9,848 nt of DNA. Source: Vulcanimicrobiota bacterium (GTDB lineage Bacteria; Vulcanimicrobiota; Vulcanimicrobiia; Vulcanimicrobiales; Vulcanimicrobiaceae). Within the stretch, counting starts at the first letter, position 1, and every line of letters starts with the position of its first letter. A program made the position numbers and the translations under genes. Shown here piece after piece: positions 1-5,854 of this stretch. The notes beneath the pieces were generated by a model that saw nothing but the letters and a program-made list of their open reading frames with translations, ran no database searches and was not told the origin of the DNA. The DNA lies in assembly GCA_030043675.1 (NCBI GenBank), contig JASHXG010000221.1:1-9848 (forward strand). Direction: 5' to 3'.

Positions 1-1
1 C

Positions 2-112
2 GGAACGATCGCGGTGTTCGCTTCCGGAGCCAGCGGCAACGTCGCGCCAATCCGTTCGATCTCCGGCTCAAAGACGCACCTGAGCGACTCCTTTTATCCC
101 TCGTTCCACTGA
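2..112 (+). CDS. C-terminal end of a beta-propeller-like repeat protein (5' partial)
   Basis: The reading frame is open from base 2 to a TGA at 110-112 and gives the last 36 residues of a protein whose start lies outside the window. The visible piece begins with a G-T-I-A-V-F-A-S-G-A-S-G-N-V-A-P-I pattern followed by R-S-I-S-G-S-K-T-x-L. This resembles one blade of the NHL/SMP-30-like propeller proteins in which I-x-V-(F/Y)-A-x-G-A-x-G-N-x-A-P and I-x-G-x-x-T-x-L recur in tandem. In those proteins the unit usually continues into a P-x-G-(I/L)-A-x-D segment. Here it stops after about ten further residues, so this is either the natural last half-blade or a shortened end. The role is probably extracellular or ligand binding, but nothing in the piece shows it. 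Family call is from motif memory only. Confidence 0.6.
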   Translation, partial: GTIAVFASGASGNVAPIRSISGSKTHLSDSFYPSFH

Positions 113-136
113 TCTCGCACGATCTCCGTGAGCGCG

Positions 137-153
137 GGCGGCTCCGTGCCGCC
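137..153 (+). terminator. Possible weak terminator hairpin after the upstream gene
   Basis: GGCGGC at 137-142 pairs with GCCGCC at 148-153 around a five-base loop, 25 bases after the stop of the upstream gene. There is no T run directly behind it; the nearest is TTCTTT at 171-176. It is therefore not a classic intrinsic terminator and could be only a GC-rich hairpin. Confidence 0.25.
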
Positions 154-213
154 GTGATTCGCGAGCGGGCTTCTTTAATTGCCTATGCTGCCGATAACAA
201 TGGGAGTTGGCCT

Positions 214-226
214 CGCTCTTAGAGCG
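214..226. repeat. Short palindrome CGCTCT-T-AGAGCG
   Basis: Six-base arms CGCTCT (214-219) and AGAGCG (221-226) are perfectly complementary around one central base. The element is operator-like in size and lies in the gap upstream of the response regulator. No known regulator site is recognised. Confidence 0.4.
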
Positions 227-249
227 GTGGCGCGACTTCTTGCGGAAGG

Positions 250-280
250 TCGGAGGGCGTCAGGAGCGTCGTCCCTCCGA
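250..280. repeat. Inverted repeat TCGGAGGG / CCCTCCGA
   Basis: TCGGAGGG at 250-257 is the exact reverse complement of CCCTCCGA at 273-280, with a 15-base loop. It could form an RNA stem in a leader or small RNA. It is followed at once by an AAGGC (287-291) / GCCTT (310-314) pair running into TTTT (313-316), so the two stems together might be the end of a small transcript. No RNA family is recognised. Confidence 0.35.
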
Positions 281-320
281 AGTGGGAAGGCTCGTCGATT
301 CGTCGGCGGGCCTTTTCATT

Positions 321-346
321 GAATGCGACCGGCGAATGCGATCGGC
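321..346. repeat. 13-base tandem repeat, two copies
   Basis: GAATGCGACCGGC (321-333) is followed without a gap by GAATGCGATCGGC (334-346). The copies differ at one base. The element is too short for a minisatellite call and may be a pair of protein sites or slippage. It lies about 240 bases upstream of the response regulator start. Confidence 0.6.
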
Positions 347-578
347 CGGGCCCCCGTCAGCGCCTGCCGCGGTTGCGAAAAACGTTAATGCAAGAATGGT
401 ATGACGGCTAAGGCTATCGGACCGAGTTTGGAGTGGCCCGGAGTTGACGACGACCGTTCCCCTTACCGACCCTTTGACGATACCAGTGCCCGTGACCCCG
501 TAAGGATCGAGTCTCTTGACGGGGCTTTCATTTTGGCGCCGAAAACACTCCAAGCTTCATCTCAGCAGAGACTGCCTA

Positions 579-592
579 GCATATATGCGCAT
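579..592. repeat. Overlapping palindromes on the response regulator start
   Basis: GCATATATGC (579-588) is a perfect 10-base palindrome covering the first start codon (585-587). ATGCGCAT (585-592) is a second perfect palindrome that joins the two candidate start codons. They could be an operator for self-control or chance. The AT-rich core stands out in this GC-rich region. Confidence 0.4.
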
Positions 593-1274
593 GGACCCCA
601 GACGCCCGCGCGTCGCCGTGATCGACGATGAGGAAGATATTAGGTGCTTGCTTGCCTCGGAGCTTGAGGCGGCAGGGTTCGAAGTGCGCTCGGCGCGTGA
701 TGGCCCGGCCGGGCTCGAAGCGATCCGCGGATGGGAGCCGTCGTTGATTCTGCTCGACGTTATGATGCCCAAGATTGATGGCATTAGCATTCTTCCGCGC
801 TTTCGGGCACTGACGCAGGCGCCGATTTTCATTCTGAGCGCAAAGGGTGAGACGGGCGACAAAGTGCTCGGTCTGGAACGCGGGGCCGATCAATACGTGG
901 CGAAGCCGTTCGAGACGCCCGAGCTGATCGCGCGAATCCGTTCGGCACTGCGCCGGCCTCAGCTGGACGAGCCGCAGCTGCTTACGGACGGCGATCTTCA
1001 GATGGACCGGGAGCGACACATCGTTTGGCGTGGCCGCCTCCAGGTGGCTTTGACCGGGCGTGAATTTGCGCTCCTCGAAACCTTTATGCGTAGACCACGG
1101 CGCGTTTTCAGCAAGGAAGAGTTGATCGATCTCGTATGGGGCATCAACTCCGAAGTCTCGCCAAACTGCGTGGAAACCTACATTTCGTACCTGCGCGCAA
1201 AGCTCAACCCGACCGGGCAAAGCGAACCGCTCATCGTCACCATTCGCGGCGCCGGCTACACCCTGCGCGCGTAG
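585..1274 (+). CDS. OmpR/PhoB-family two-component response regulator
   Basis: A 229-residue DNA-binding response regulator of normal length for the family. The receiver domain covers about residues 8-122: acidic pocket D14-D15-E16, phospho-acceptor D58 in L-L-D-V-M-M-P, the switch Ser at S85, and the invariant Lys K107 in K-P-F. A winged-helix output domain follows (about 130-229), with the typical L-T-x-R-E-F-x-L-L start and an ending I-x-T-I-R-G-A-G-Y-T-L. It should be phosphorylated by the kinase that begins five bases after its stop. The start could be ATG 585 or ATG 591; neither has a good ribosome site, and an upstream TTG at 516 would add 23 residues unlike the family. Upstream sequence holds palindromes but no clear promoter. 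The exact target regulon is unknown, so no gene symbol is given. Confidence 0.95.
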   Translation: MRMDPRRPRVAVIDDEEDIRCLLASELEAAGFEVRSARDGPAGLEAIRGWEPSLILLDVMMPKIDGISILPRFRALTQAPIFILSAKGETGDKVLGLERGADQYVAKPFETPELIARIRSALRRPQLDEPQLLTDGDLQMDRERHIVWRGRLQVALTGREFALLETFMRRPRRVFSKEELIDLVWGINSEVSPNCVETYISYLRAKLNPTGQSEPLIVTIRGAGYTLRA

Positions 1275-1280
1275 CGCGCA
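1264..1280 (+). promoter_or_regulatory. Hairpin at the regulator-kinase junction
   Basis: TGCGCGC (1264-1270) pairs perfectly with GCGCGCA (1274-1280) around a GTA loop. The stem contains part of the regulator stop codon (1272-1274) and the first base of the kinase ATG (1280). No ribosome site precedes the kinase. Inference: a ribosome finishing the regulator opens the stem and re-initiates, coupling kinase output to regulator translation. Confidence 0.5.
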
Positions 1281-2608
1281 TGCGCGTCGCATCGCTTCGT
1301 AACCGTCTGATCACCTGGTATATCATGACCGGCGCGCTCGTCGTGCTGTGCTTGGCCGCGCTCATCGCGGCCGTGACCGGTGAGATGCTTGCCTACCAAG
1401 GGCGCGAAGCCATGTCATCGGCGGCCCGACAGATTCCCGCGCTAGCGACGGCGTTCCGCTCGCAGCATGGAAACGTCCACGCTTTCGACGCGTACCTTGC
1501 ACAACGGCTCGCTCCGCTGCCTGTGTTGACACACACCGAGGACCGCAGCGTACCGCATCATGGCCCCCGGCACGCTTGGCCCGGTCAAAACGTCATCGTC
1601 CGGATGCTGATGGAAAAAATCCGCCCCATCGACGTGGCGCACGGTGGAACTCGTACGACCGTTTTCGTTGCCCCGTCGTTTTACGAACGATCCGTCGAGT
1701 ACTACCTCCTGGCGATGCTGGTGCTTGCGATCGTCGTCATCGCCGCTTCCTGGCGCATCGCAATCGTCGTCGCCGCGAACTCGCTCGACCCGCTCTTGCG
1801 TACCACGGCGGCACTGAACCGTTTCGGCGAGGGTGATTTTACGCCGGCAAGCGTTTCCACCAACGATACCAGCGAAGTCGGCGAGCTCGCGCGGGCTTAC
1901 AACCGTGCCGTTCGGCAGATCACGCGCGCCCTCGACGAGCGCTCGCAGGCGAGCGCCGAGATGCGGCAGTTCGTTGCCGACGCGGGACATCAGCTTCGCA
2001 CGCCGCTTACCGTCATCATCGGCTACCTCAGCTCGATGGCCACCCGTACCCCTTGCGAAGCGGCCCCGGAGCAGGTAGCGAAGATGCTGAGCCAGAGTCG
2101 CCGGATGAAGACCTTGATCGACGAGCTGATCACGCTCGCGCGCCTCGAACACGTAGCGCCCTTACAAGAGAGTTCGTTCGACGTCAACGACGTGGTCCGC
2201 GAGCTGCCGCTGTCCTTCTCACCGGGCGAACAACGACGGCTTCACGTTGTGCTCAGCTCTTCGCCTCTGACGGTTCATGCTGCCGATACGGAGTTTCGCG
2301 AAGCGCTCGTGGCGCTCACGGACAACGCGGTAAAGTACGGCGGCGATGGCCCGGTGACCGTCAGCGTTGGTCGGGCCGACGGCCAGTGCGAGATCACCGT
2401 GTGCGACGGCGGTCCGGGCTTTTCGAAGGAAGACCTCAAGTCGGCATTTGATCGCTTCTACCGAGGCACTGCTTCGGAAGGCATCACCGGAACGGGATTG
2501 GGCTTGGCCATCGCTGCAAAGGTTGTCGCGCGTGCAAGAGGCGCCATCCGGCTGTGCAACCTGCAGGGCGGCGGAGCCGCGTGCGTGATTCGAATGCCGC
2601 TTGCATGA
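1280..2608 (+). CDS. Membrane sensor histidine kinase (HisKA/HATPase_c)
   Basis: A 442-residue sensor kinase, partner of the upstream response regulator. Two membrane helices (about 10-35 and 141-167) flank a periplasmic sensor of about 105 residues. A HAMP-like linker (about 165-222) leads to the HisKA helix with phospho-acceptor H237 in A-G-H-Q-L-R-T-P-L. The ATPase domain shows the N box (N349 in T-D-N-A-V-K-Y-G), G1 (D376-G-G-P-G) and G2 (G-T-G-L-G-L-A, 404-410), so it should be active. ATG 1280 was chosen because it lies five bases after the regulator stop and directly precedes the first membrane helix; the frame is open further upstream, but that part overlaps the regulator and reads as basic low-complexity. 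The sensor loop carries a histidine cluster (H85, H93, H94, H98), compatible with metal or pH sensing; this is inference. Confidence 0.95.
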   Translation: MRVASLRNRLITWYIMTGALVVLCLAALIAAVTGEMLAYQGREAMSSAARQIPALATAFRSQHGNVHAFDAYLAQRLAPLPVLTHTEDRSVPHHGPRHAWPGQNVIVRMLMEKIRPIDVAHGGTRTTVFVAPSFYERSVEYYLLAMLVLAIVVIAASWRIAIVVAANSLDPLLRTTAALNRFGEGDFTPASVSTNDTSEVGELARAYNRAVRQITRALDERSQASAEMRQFVADAGHQLRTPLTVIIGYLSSMATRTPCEAAPEQVAKMLSQSRRMKTLIDELITLARLEHVAPLQESSFDVNDVVRELPLSFSPGEQRRLHVVLSSSPLTVHAADTEFREALVALTDNAVKYGGDGPVTVSVGRADGQCEITVCDGGPGFSKEDLKSAFDRFYRGTASEGITGTGLGLAIAAKVVARARGAIRLCNLQGGGAACVIRMPLA

Positions 2609-2671
2609 GTGCTCGATAAGCCCGCGAGAATTCCCAGGTCGATCCAAGCGGAGTTCATTTACGATCCGGGC

Positions 2672-3214
2672 ATGAACAAGAGCTTCTTCGCGCTGGCCCT
2701 AGCGCTCAGCGTACTACCGGTTACAGCCCTCGCGCAGAACACCAACGCCCCGCCACAATTGACCGATCAGCAGAAGCAGGCGATTCGCGCCACCTTCGAG
2801 CGCTACGGTGCGCAGGAGGAGCAGCTCCACCAGCAGATGCGCTATCAGATCTTATCTGCACTCACTGCTAACCATCGACGAGAACTCGGCTTGCTCATCG
2901 GCGAGCTTGCCGTCGCGCCCAACCCGGACCTTCAAGCCGCTGCGACGCGGATCGATCGCGCCCTCTCCTCGTCCGAGCAGCAACGCATCCTCGCCGCACA
3001 CCAGGCCTTCCAAACGCAAAGCCGTCAGCTGCGCGAGCAGATGCGCACCGAACTGCAGAGCGAGCTGCCCGCCGGACATCCGAGCTGGAACAGAGGACCG
3101 AGGAATGGTTCGCTCCCGCAACAGCGGCACGAACTCGACGCCGGCACGATCCTCCTGATGACGCTCTCGCCGCAGGCGCTGTCGCCGAGGAACGGCGCAA
3201 CGGCCGTGCGCTAG
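2672..3214 (+). CDS. Exported helical protein, CpxP/Spy/ZraP-like (putative)
   Basis: A 180-residue protein with a clear signal peptide: M-N-K-S, a hydrophobic stretch (5-20) and a probable cut after A-L-A at 21. The mature part is Gln/Glu/Arg-rich and almost entirely helical. An L-T-x-x-Q motif (30-34), a related L-T-A-N-H-R-R-E-L (64-72) and S-S-E-Q-Q-R (100-105) recall the LTxxQ family of periplasmic CpxP/Spy/ZraP proteins, which bind the sensor domain of a kinase or act as chaperones. The match is by pattern, not by close identity. It starts 63 bases after the kinase stop, without a good ribosome site, and probably shares its transcript. Inference: it is a feedback or metal-binding partner of the kinase. 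ATG 2672 was chosen because it opens the signal peptide. Confidence 0.75.
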   Translation: MNKSFFALALALSVLPVTALAQNTNAPPQLTDQQKQAIRATFERYGAQEEQLHQQMRYQILSALTANHRRELGLLIGELAVAPNPDLQAAATRIDRALSSSEQQRILAAHQAFQTQSRQLREQMRTELQSELPAGHPSWNRGPRNGSLPQQRHELDAGTILLMTLSPQALSPRNGATAVR

Positions 3215-3327
3215 CCTGCTTCGGCGTCGCGCGCGTCGCAGGTCGACTCAAATCGGCGTTCCAGCTGTCATGGACAAGCGCGCTCGGGCGTTCTAGAAAC
3301 CAGGGCGCCCCGGCCGGCCCTCGTCGT

Positions 3328-3350
3328 GCCCCCATGTACGACGGGGGTTT
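3328..3350 (+). terminator. Possible weak terminator of the two-component cassette
   Basis: CCCCC (3329-3333) faces GGGGG (3343-3347) across a nine-base loop and is followed by only three T residues. The stem is short but pure GC. It is the best candidate for ending the regulator-kinase-exported protein transcript, 114 bases after the last stop. Confidence 0.35.
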
Positions 3351-3399
3351 GGCTCGAGTGCGAGCGCCTTCGTCGGCGCAAGATCGTACGGCAAGCTTT

Positions 3400-3430
3400 T
3401 TTAAAGTTCTTTAAAGAGTAAGAGCCTTAC
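3400..3430. promoter_or_regulatory. Operator-like TTTAAAG direct repeats plus palindrome
   Basis: TTTAAAG occurs at 3400-3406 and 3410-3416, a period of exactly 10 bases; the second copy also forms the palindrome CTTTAAAG. GTAAG-AGC-CTTAC (3418-3430) follows. OmpR-family regulators typically bind direct repeats about one helix turn apart, so this is a candidate site for the regulator encoded at 585-1274. It lies about 95 bases before the secreted-protein start. Confidence 0.4.
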
Positions 3431-3498
3431 CGTTCTGTGCCACAAAGCCGTCGTGCGCAGGCTCGCTCTACCGCGTCATTGAATGGTCTCACCCCTGC

Positions 3499-3506
3499 AA
3501 AGGAGG
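3499..3506 (+). promoter_or_regulatory. Strong Shine-Dalgarno site AAAGGAGG
   Basis: AAAGGAGG lies five bases before ATG 3512 and decides the start of the secreted protein. It is the best ribosome site in the window; nearly all other genes here have weak sites. This suggests high expression. Confidence 0.85.
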
Positions 3507-3511
3507 CAGAG

Positions 3512-4186
3512 ATGAGACGTTTTGCTATTTCTATAGTGTGCGGTACGGCGCTCGCGGCGTCGTCGCTTGGCGCGGTGATCGCGCAGCCGAATATTACTGG
3601 TACCTGGACCATTCAGCAGAGCGGCCTGAACGGCACCAGCACGTCGACCATTACGCTGACCCAGCCAGGTAATGGGATCGTCGGAAACAATGCCGCCAAC
3701 GGAAACGGATTCACGGGCACGTTCGTCAATGAGACGCAGATCAATGGAAAATGGCACGGCCCGACCGGCGCCGGCTGGGTGACCGTCTACGTCAGCCCGA
3801 ACGGACACAGTTTCAACGGCACCTGGGGCTACAACGGACGCCCGGCAAACGGCTCCTTTGTCGGCAATAAGGTCCTGCCGCCGTCGCCGATTACGGCCGC
3901 CGGCAGCTGGAACGTGAAAGGTGCCGGAGGCCCTACTGCGTTCGTCGGGACGATGCGATGCACGCAGTCTGGTGAGGCGGTCGTCTGCCACGTTGGCACC
4001 GTCATCGCGATCAACGGAAGGTTCAGAACGAAGGACAAGGTGCGAGCGAAGTGGACGGGGCCAAATGGTTCGGGCTGGTTCTCGTTCTGGTTTAACGACG
4101 ACAACAACAGCTTCAACGGCGTCTGGGGCAATGGAGCCGAGACGACGCCCCCAGTTGGTCGCGTCGTCGCGCAGCGGTCCTTGTAA
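3512..4186 (+). CDS. Secreted protein with two tandem beta-rich domains, unknown function
   Basis: A 224-residue exported protein: basic M-R-R start, hydrophobic stretch (4-23), probable cut after V-I-A at 24. The mature part contains the same domain twice. Copy 1 (about 27-120) and copy 2 (about 128-220) share a G-(T/S)-W start, K-W-x-G-P-x-G-x-G-W (80-89 and 180-189) and S-F-N-G-x-W-G (100-106 and 200-206). The shared motifs are exactly 100 residues apart. The Gly/Asn/Thr/Trp-rich alternating pattern fits short beta strands, as in lipocalin-like or avidin-like barrels; this fold guess is weak. Only copy 2 has two cysteines (C150, C159), possibly a disulfide. No catalytic motif is visible. 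It has its own strong ribosome site and terminator, so it is probably transcribed alone. I do not recognise the family. Confidence 0.9.
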   Translation: MRRFAISIVCGTALAASSLGAVIAQPNITGTWTIQQSGLNGTSTSTITLTQPGNGIVGNNAANGNGFTGTFVNETQINGKWHGPTGAGWVTVYVSPNGHSFNGTWGYNGRPANGSFVGNKVLPPSPITAAGSWNVKGAGGPTAFVGTMRCTQSGEAVVCHVGTVIAINGRFRTKDKVRAKWTGPNGSGWFSFWFNDDNNSFNGVWGNGAETTPPVGRVVAQRSL

Positions 4187-4199
4187 AGCTGCAGCGTTC

Positions 4200-4629
4200 T
4201 TACGTTCGCGCGCGGCGCCGGGCAGGGCCCGGCGCCGCTTTCTTTTGTTGGAGAAAGGCCGTTACTGCCCGTTTGGGAGCGACGGCGAGCCACGCTTCAA
4301 CGATCGCTTCCTTGAGGAGCTTCGAGGCGATGCGCGGCAGACGCACGAGCACCGCGGGATAGCCGTTGAAATGCGGCGTCGTGAAAAACACCTCGGGATC
4401 GCTCGCGAGTAAGACCTCCTTCATCTCGAGGTCCGCGGTCCGTATGCCCAAGATCGGCCCTGCCGGCGCCGCGTCGCCGAGCGCCGCGAGGGTCGGCGCG
4501 CCGCAGCGGGCGCTCCCACGTGAAGCCCTTTTTGTGGACGTGCCAGCTGCGGTGACCGTTCGAAGAGACTTTCTCGCTGGTGCCCGGCAACGCGAGCGCC
4601 AACCGGCGCACGTCCGACCATGTGGCCAT
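4200..4629 (-). pseudogene. MmcQ/YjbR-like (DUF419) gene broken by a one-base frameshift
   Basis: The N-terminal half starts at ATG 4629 and reads M-A-T-W-S-D-V-R-R-L-A-L-A-L-P-G-T, continuing to H-V-H-K-K-G-F-T-W-E-R-P-L-R-R-A-D. The C-terminal half lies in another frame: L-A-A-L-G-D then P-E-V-F-F-T-T-P-H-F-N-G-Y-P-A-V-L-V-R-L. Both parts fit the MmcQ/YjbR family of small cytoplasmic proteins (CyaY-like fold, function poorly known, sometimes DNA-binding). Removing one base from the GGG run at 4490-4492 joins them into one 142-residue protein, against a usual 110-125 residues. As written, translation from ATG 4629 leaves the family sequence and ends near 4297. The start overlaps the stop of the upstream formyltransferase gene by one base (TAATG). 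The basic tail K-K-A-A-P-G-P-A-R-R-R is encoded across the terminator stem of the opposing gene. Real decay or sequencing error cannot be told apart here. Confidence 0.8.
4212..4246 (+). terminator. Strong intrinsic terminator of the secreted-protein gene
   Basis: A perfect 12-base GC stem (4212-4223 with 4227-4238) with a three-base AGG loop is followed by TTTCTTTT (4239-4246). It starts 26 bases after the stop at 4186. In the opposite direction no T run follows, so it should act only on + strand transcripts. Confidence 0.95.
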
Positions 4630-5294
4630 TAGGTTGGAACCCTCGGCCGGTTCCTCGATGAGACCGTCGAGCGATACCCGACTGGATTGCGGTAGATCGC
4701 GGCCGCGTCGACGGTGACGCGCGACCACTCGCCGCCATTCGAGGCGAACTCCAGATAGCGCGCAAAGACGGGCGCGGCCTGCTGCGCGATGGCGTGCGCG
4801 AGCGATCTCGCATCGTCATTCGTTTGGATTGGAACGATCTCTTGAAAGAGAATTGGCCCATCGTCGATGCGGGACGTTATCTCGTGGATCGTAAAACCGG
4901 TCTCCGTCTCGCCGTTGAGGACGCACCACGCGGTCGGCTCGGGTCCCCGATAGTACGGCAGCAACGATGGGTGCAGGTTCACCAACGAGCCGAATCGCGC
5001 GATGAGCTCCGCTGTGAAAATCTGATTGAAGCCGGTGACGATGCCATGATCGCGCGGGCCAATGCGGTCGCGAAACGGCGGAGCGTTGACGTCCTCGACG
5101 ACAAAGCGGCGGATCGAGGAGCCGCCTAAACGTTCGGCGACCCAGCGCGCGGCCGAACGCAGGCGTGATCGCGGGCCGCGCGTGCGCCCTGCTGCGCGAA
5201 CGATCGTTACCGGGACGCGGTGCTCGCGCGCAAATGCGATCGTTCGCCGTTCGAATGGCGGGCCGAAGGAGTCGTCACAAAAATGATAGATCAC
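4629..5294 (-). CDS. Formyltransferase-fold protein (Formyl_trans_N; Fmt/PurN-like)
   Basis: A 221-residue protein with the catalytic pattern of folate-dependent formyltransferases: N106-x-H108-P-S-L-L-P-x-Y-R-G, W123, and D144 in R-I-D-D-G-P-I. This Asn-His-Asp triad sits at the same numbers as in E. coli PurN. Such enzymes move a formyl group from 10-formyl-tetrahydrofolate to an amine. The C-terminal domain that marks methionyl-tRNA formyltransferase is absent (Fmt is about 310 residues), and the N-terminal part does not look like PurN. It may act on a sugar amine or another small amine; the acceptor cannot be told. The start is GTG 5294, overlapping the upstream TGA by four bases (GTGA), with an AGG-type ribosome site nine bases before it. 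It is the third gene of a four-gene - strand run. Confidence 0.88.
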   Translation of the reverse strand: MIYHFCDDSFGPPFERRTIAFAREHRVPVTIVRAAGRTRGPRSRLRSAARWVAERLGGSSIRRFVVEDVNAPPFRDRIGPRDHGIVTGFNQIFTAELIARFGSLVNLHPSLLPYYRGPEPTAWCVLNGETETGFTIHEITSRIDDGPILFQEIVPIQTNDDARSLAHAIAQQAAPVFARYLEFASNGGEWSRVTVDAAAIYRNPVGYRSTVSSRNRPRVPT

Positions 5295-5854
5295 GAACTG
5301 CCGCCTCGCCGCGCGATGAAGTTGCTCCCGACCATGGTGGCGACCAGTTCGTCGCGTTGGTTGAACGCCTCGATGGAAGCCTTGACGATCCCGCGATCCG
5401 GCTTCGAGCGCGAGACGCGGCTCTCGAGGACGGTAACGCGAATGCGCAGAGTATCGCCGGGCCGTACCGGACGAAGCCAGCGAATCTCGTCCATCCCCGG
5501 GGAGCCGAGGCTGGCGGCGTGTGAGAGATAGTGGTCGACGAAAAGGCGCATCACGACGGCTCCGGTCTGCCAGCCGCTGGCGATCAAGCCGCCAAACGGT
5601 CCGTGCGTTGCGCGCTCGCGGTCGATGTGAAAGTACTGCGGATCGTAGCGCTGCGCGAACTCGACGATATCGTCTTCGCTCAGGGTGATCGATCCGAACT
5701 CGTAGACCGACCCCGGAACGTAGTCCTCAAAGTAGCGCTCGCTGCTGGAAGTTCTAAACTGTGCGATGGTAACCTCTAGGCGCGCAGCAGCGCGTCGGAC
5801 TTCGCGGCGAAGACGAAGTCGCTTTCGGTCAATCCGCCGATCTTGTGCGTCCAT
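5291..5854 (-). CDS. MaoC-like hotdog-fold dehydratase/hydratase
   Basis: The conserved part starts at E-R-Y-F-E-D-Y-V-P-G and contains R-Y-D-P-Q-Y-F-H-I-D followed by F-G-G-L-I-A-S-G-W, the hydratase signature of MaoC proteins with an Asp and a His about five residues apart. These enzymes hydrate enoyl-CoA or dehydrate hydroxyacyl-CoA in the cytoplasm. The C-terminal half (R-P-V-R-P-G-D-T-L, V-L-E-S-R) also fits. The start is unclear. ATG 5854 is given here as the nearest canonical start (187 residues), but it overlaps the upstream dehydratase gene by 79 bases and adds a basic low-complexity N-terminus. The family alignment suggests a start near 5767, where an AGAGG site is followed by ATC, giving 158 residues. 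The gene overlaps the formyltransferase start by four bases. Confidence 0.87.
   Translation of the reverse strand: MDAQDRRIDRKRLRLRREVRRAAARLEVTIAQFRTSSSERYFEDYVPGSVYEFGSITLSEDDIVEFAQRYDPQYFHIDRERATHGPFGGLIASGWQTGAVVMRLFVDHYLSHAASLGSPGMDEIRWLRPVRPGDTLRIRVTVLESRVSRSKPDRGIVKASIEAFNQRDELVATMVGSNFIARRGGSS

Larger units (their letters stand above)
113..584. other. Intergenic region with several repeats, upstream of the two-component cassette
   Basis: These 472 bases hold no convincing gene: the small open frames have no ribosome site and arginine-rich, low-complexity translations. The stretch contains a GGCGGC/GCCGCC hairpin (137-153), an odd palindrome (214-226), an 8-base inverted repeat (250-280), an AAGGC/GCCTT pair followed by TTTT (287-316), a 13-base tandem repeat (321-346), and TTGACG at 444, 474 and 516. 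It must carry the promoter of the response regulator and possibly the terminator of the upstream gene, but no promoter with a correctly spaced -10 box could be read with confidence. Confidence 0.5.
3215..3511. other. Intergenic region between the sensor cassette and the secreted protein
   Basis: A 297-base gap without a gene. It contains a possible terminator of the sensor cassette (3328-3350), a GCGCC/GGCGC stem with a TTCGTC loop (3364-3379), an AT-rich block with TTTAAAG direct repeats (3400-3416), a hyphenated palindrome (3418-3430), and the strong ribosome site of the next gene. The T run at 3397-3402 is 18 bases past the second stem, so it is not a standard terminator. Confidence 0.6.

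Noticed and set aside
207..404. Possible 65-residue protein from TTG in the left intergenic region
   Set aside because: No usable ribosome site, rare start, low-complexity composition. A 40-codon frame from ATG 200 is equally unsupported.
260..553. Possible 97-residue - strand protein in the left intergenic region
   Set aside because: No motif and no ribosome site; overlaps the repeat cluster.
576..1292. - strand open frame of 238 codons opposite the response regulator
   Set aside because: Antisense to a complete receiver and winged-helix protein; no domain pattern and no ribosome site.
3364..3402. GCGCC/GGCGC stem followed by a T run as a terminator
   Set aside because: The T run starts 18 bases after the stem, too far for intrinsic termination; it is better read as part of the AT-rich regulatory block.
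4366..5286. Several + strand open frames over the formyltransferase and MmcQ region
   Set aside because: They oppose - strand genes with clear catalytic or family motifs and have arginine-rich translations.
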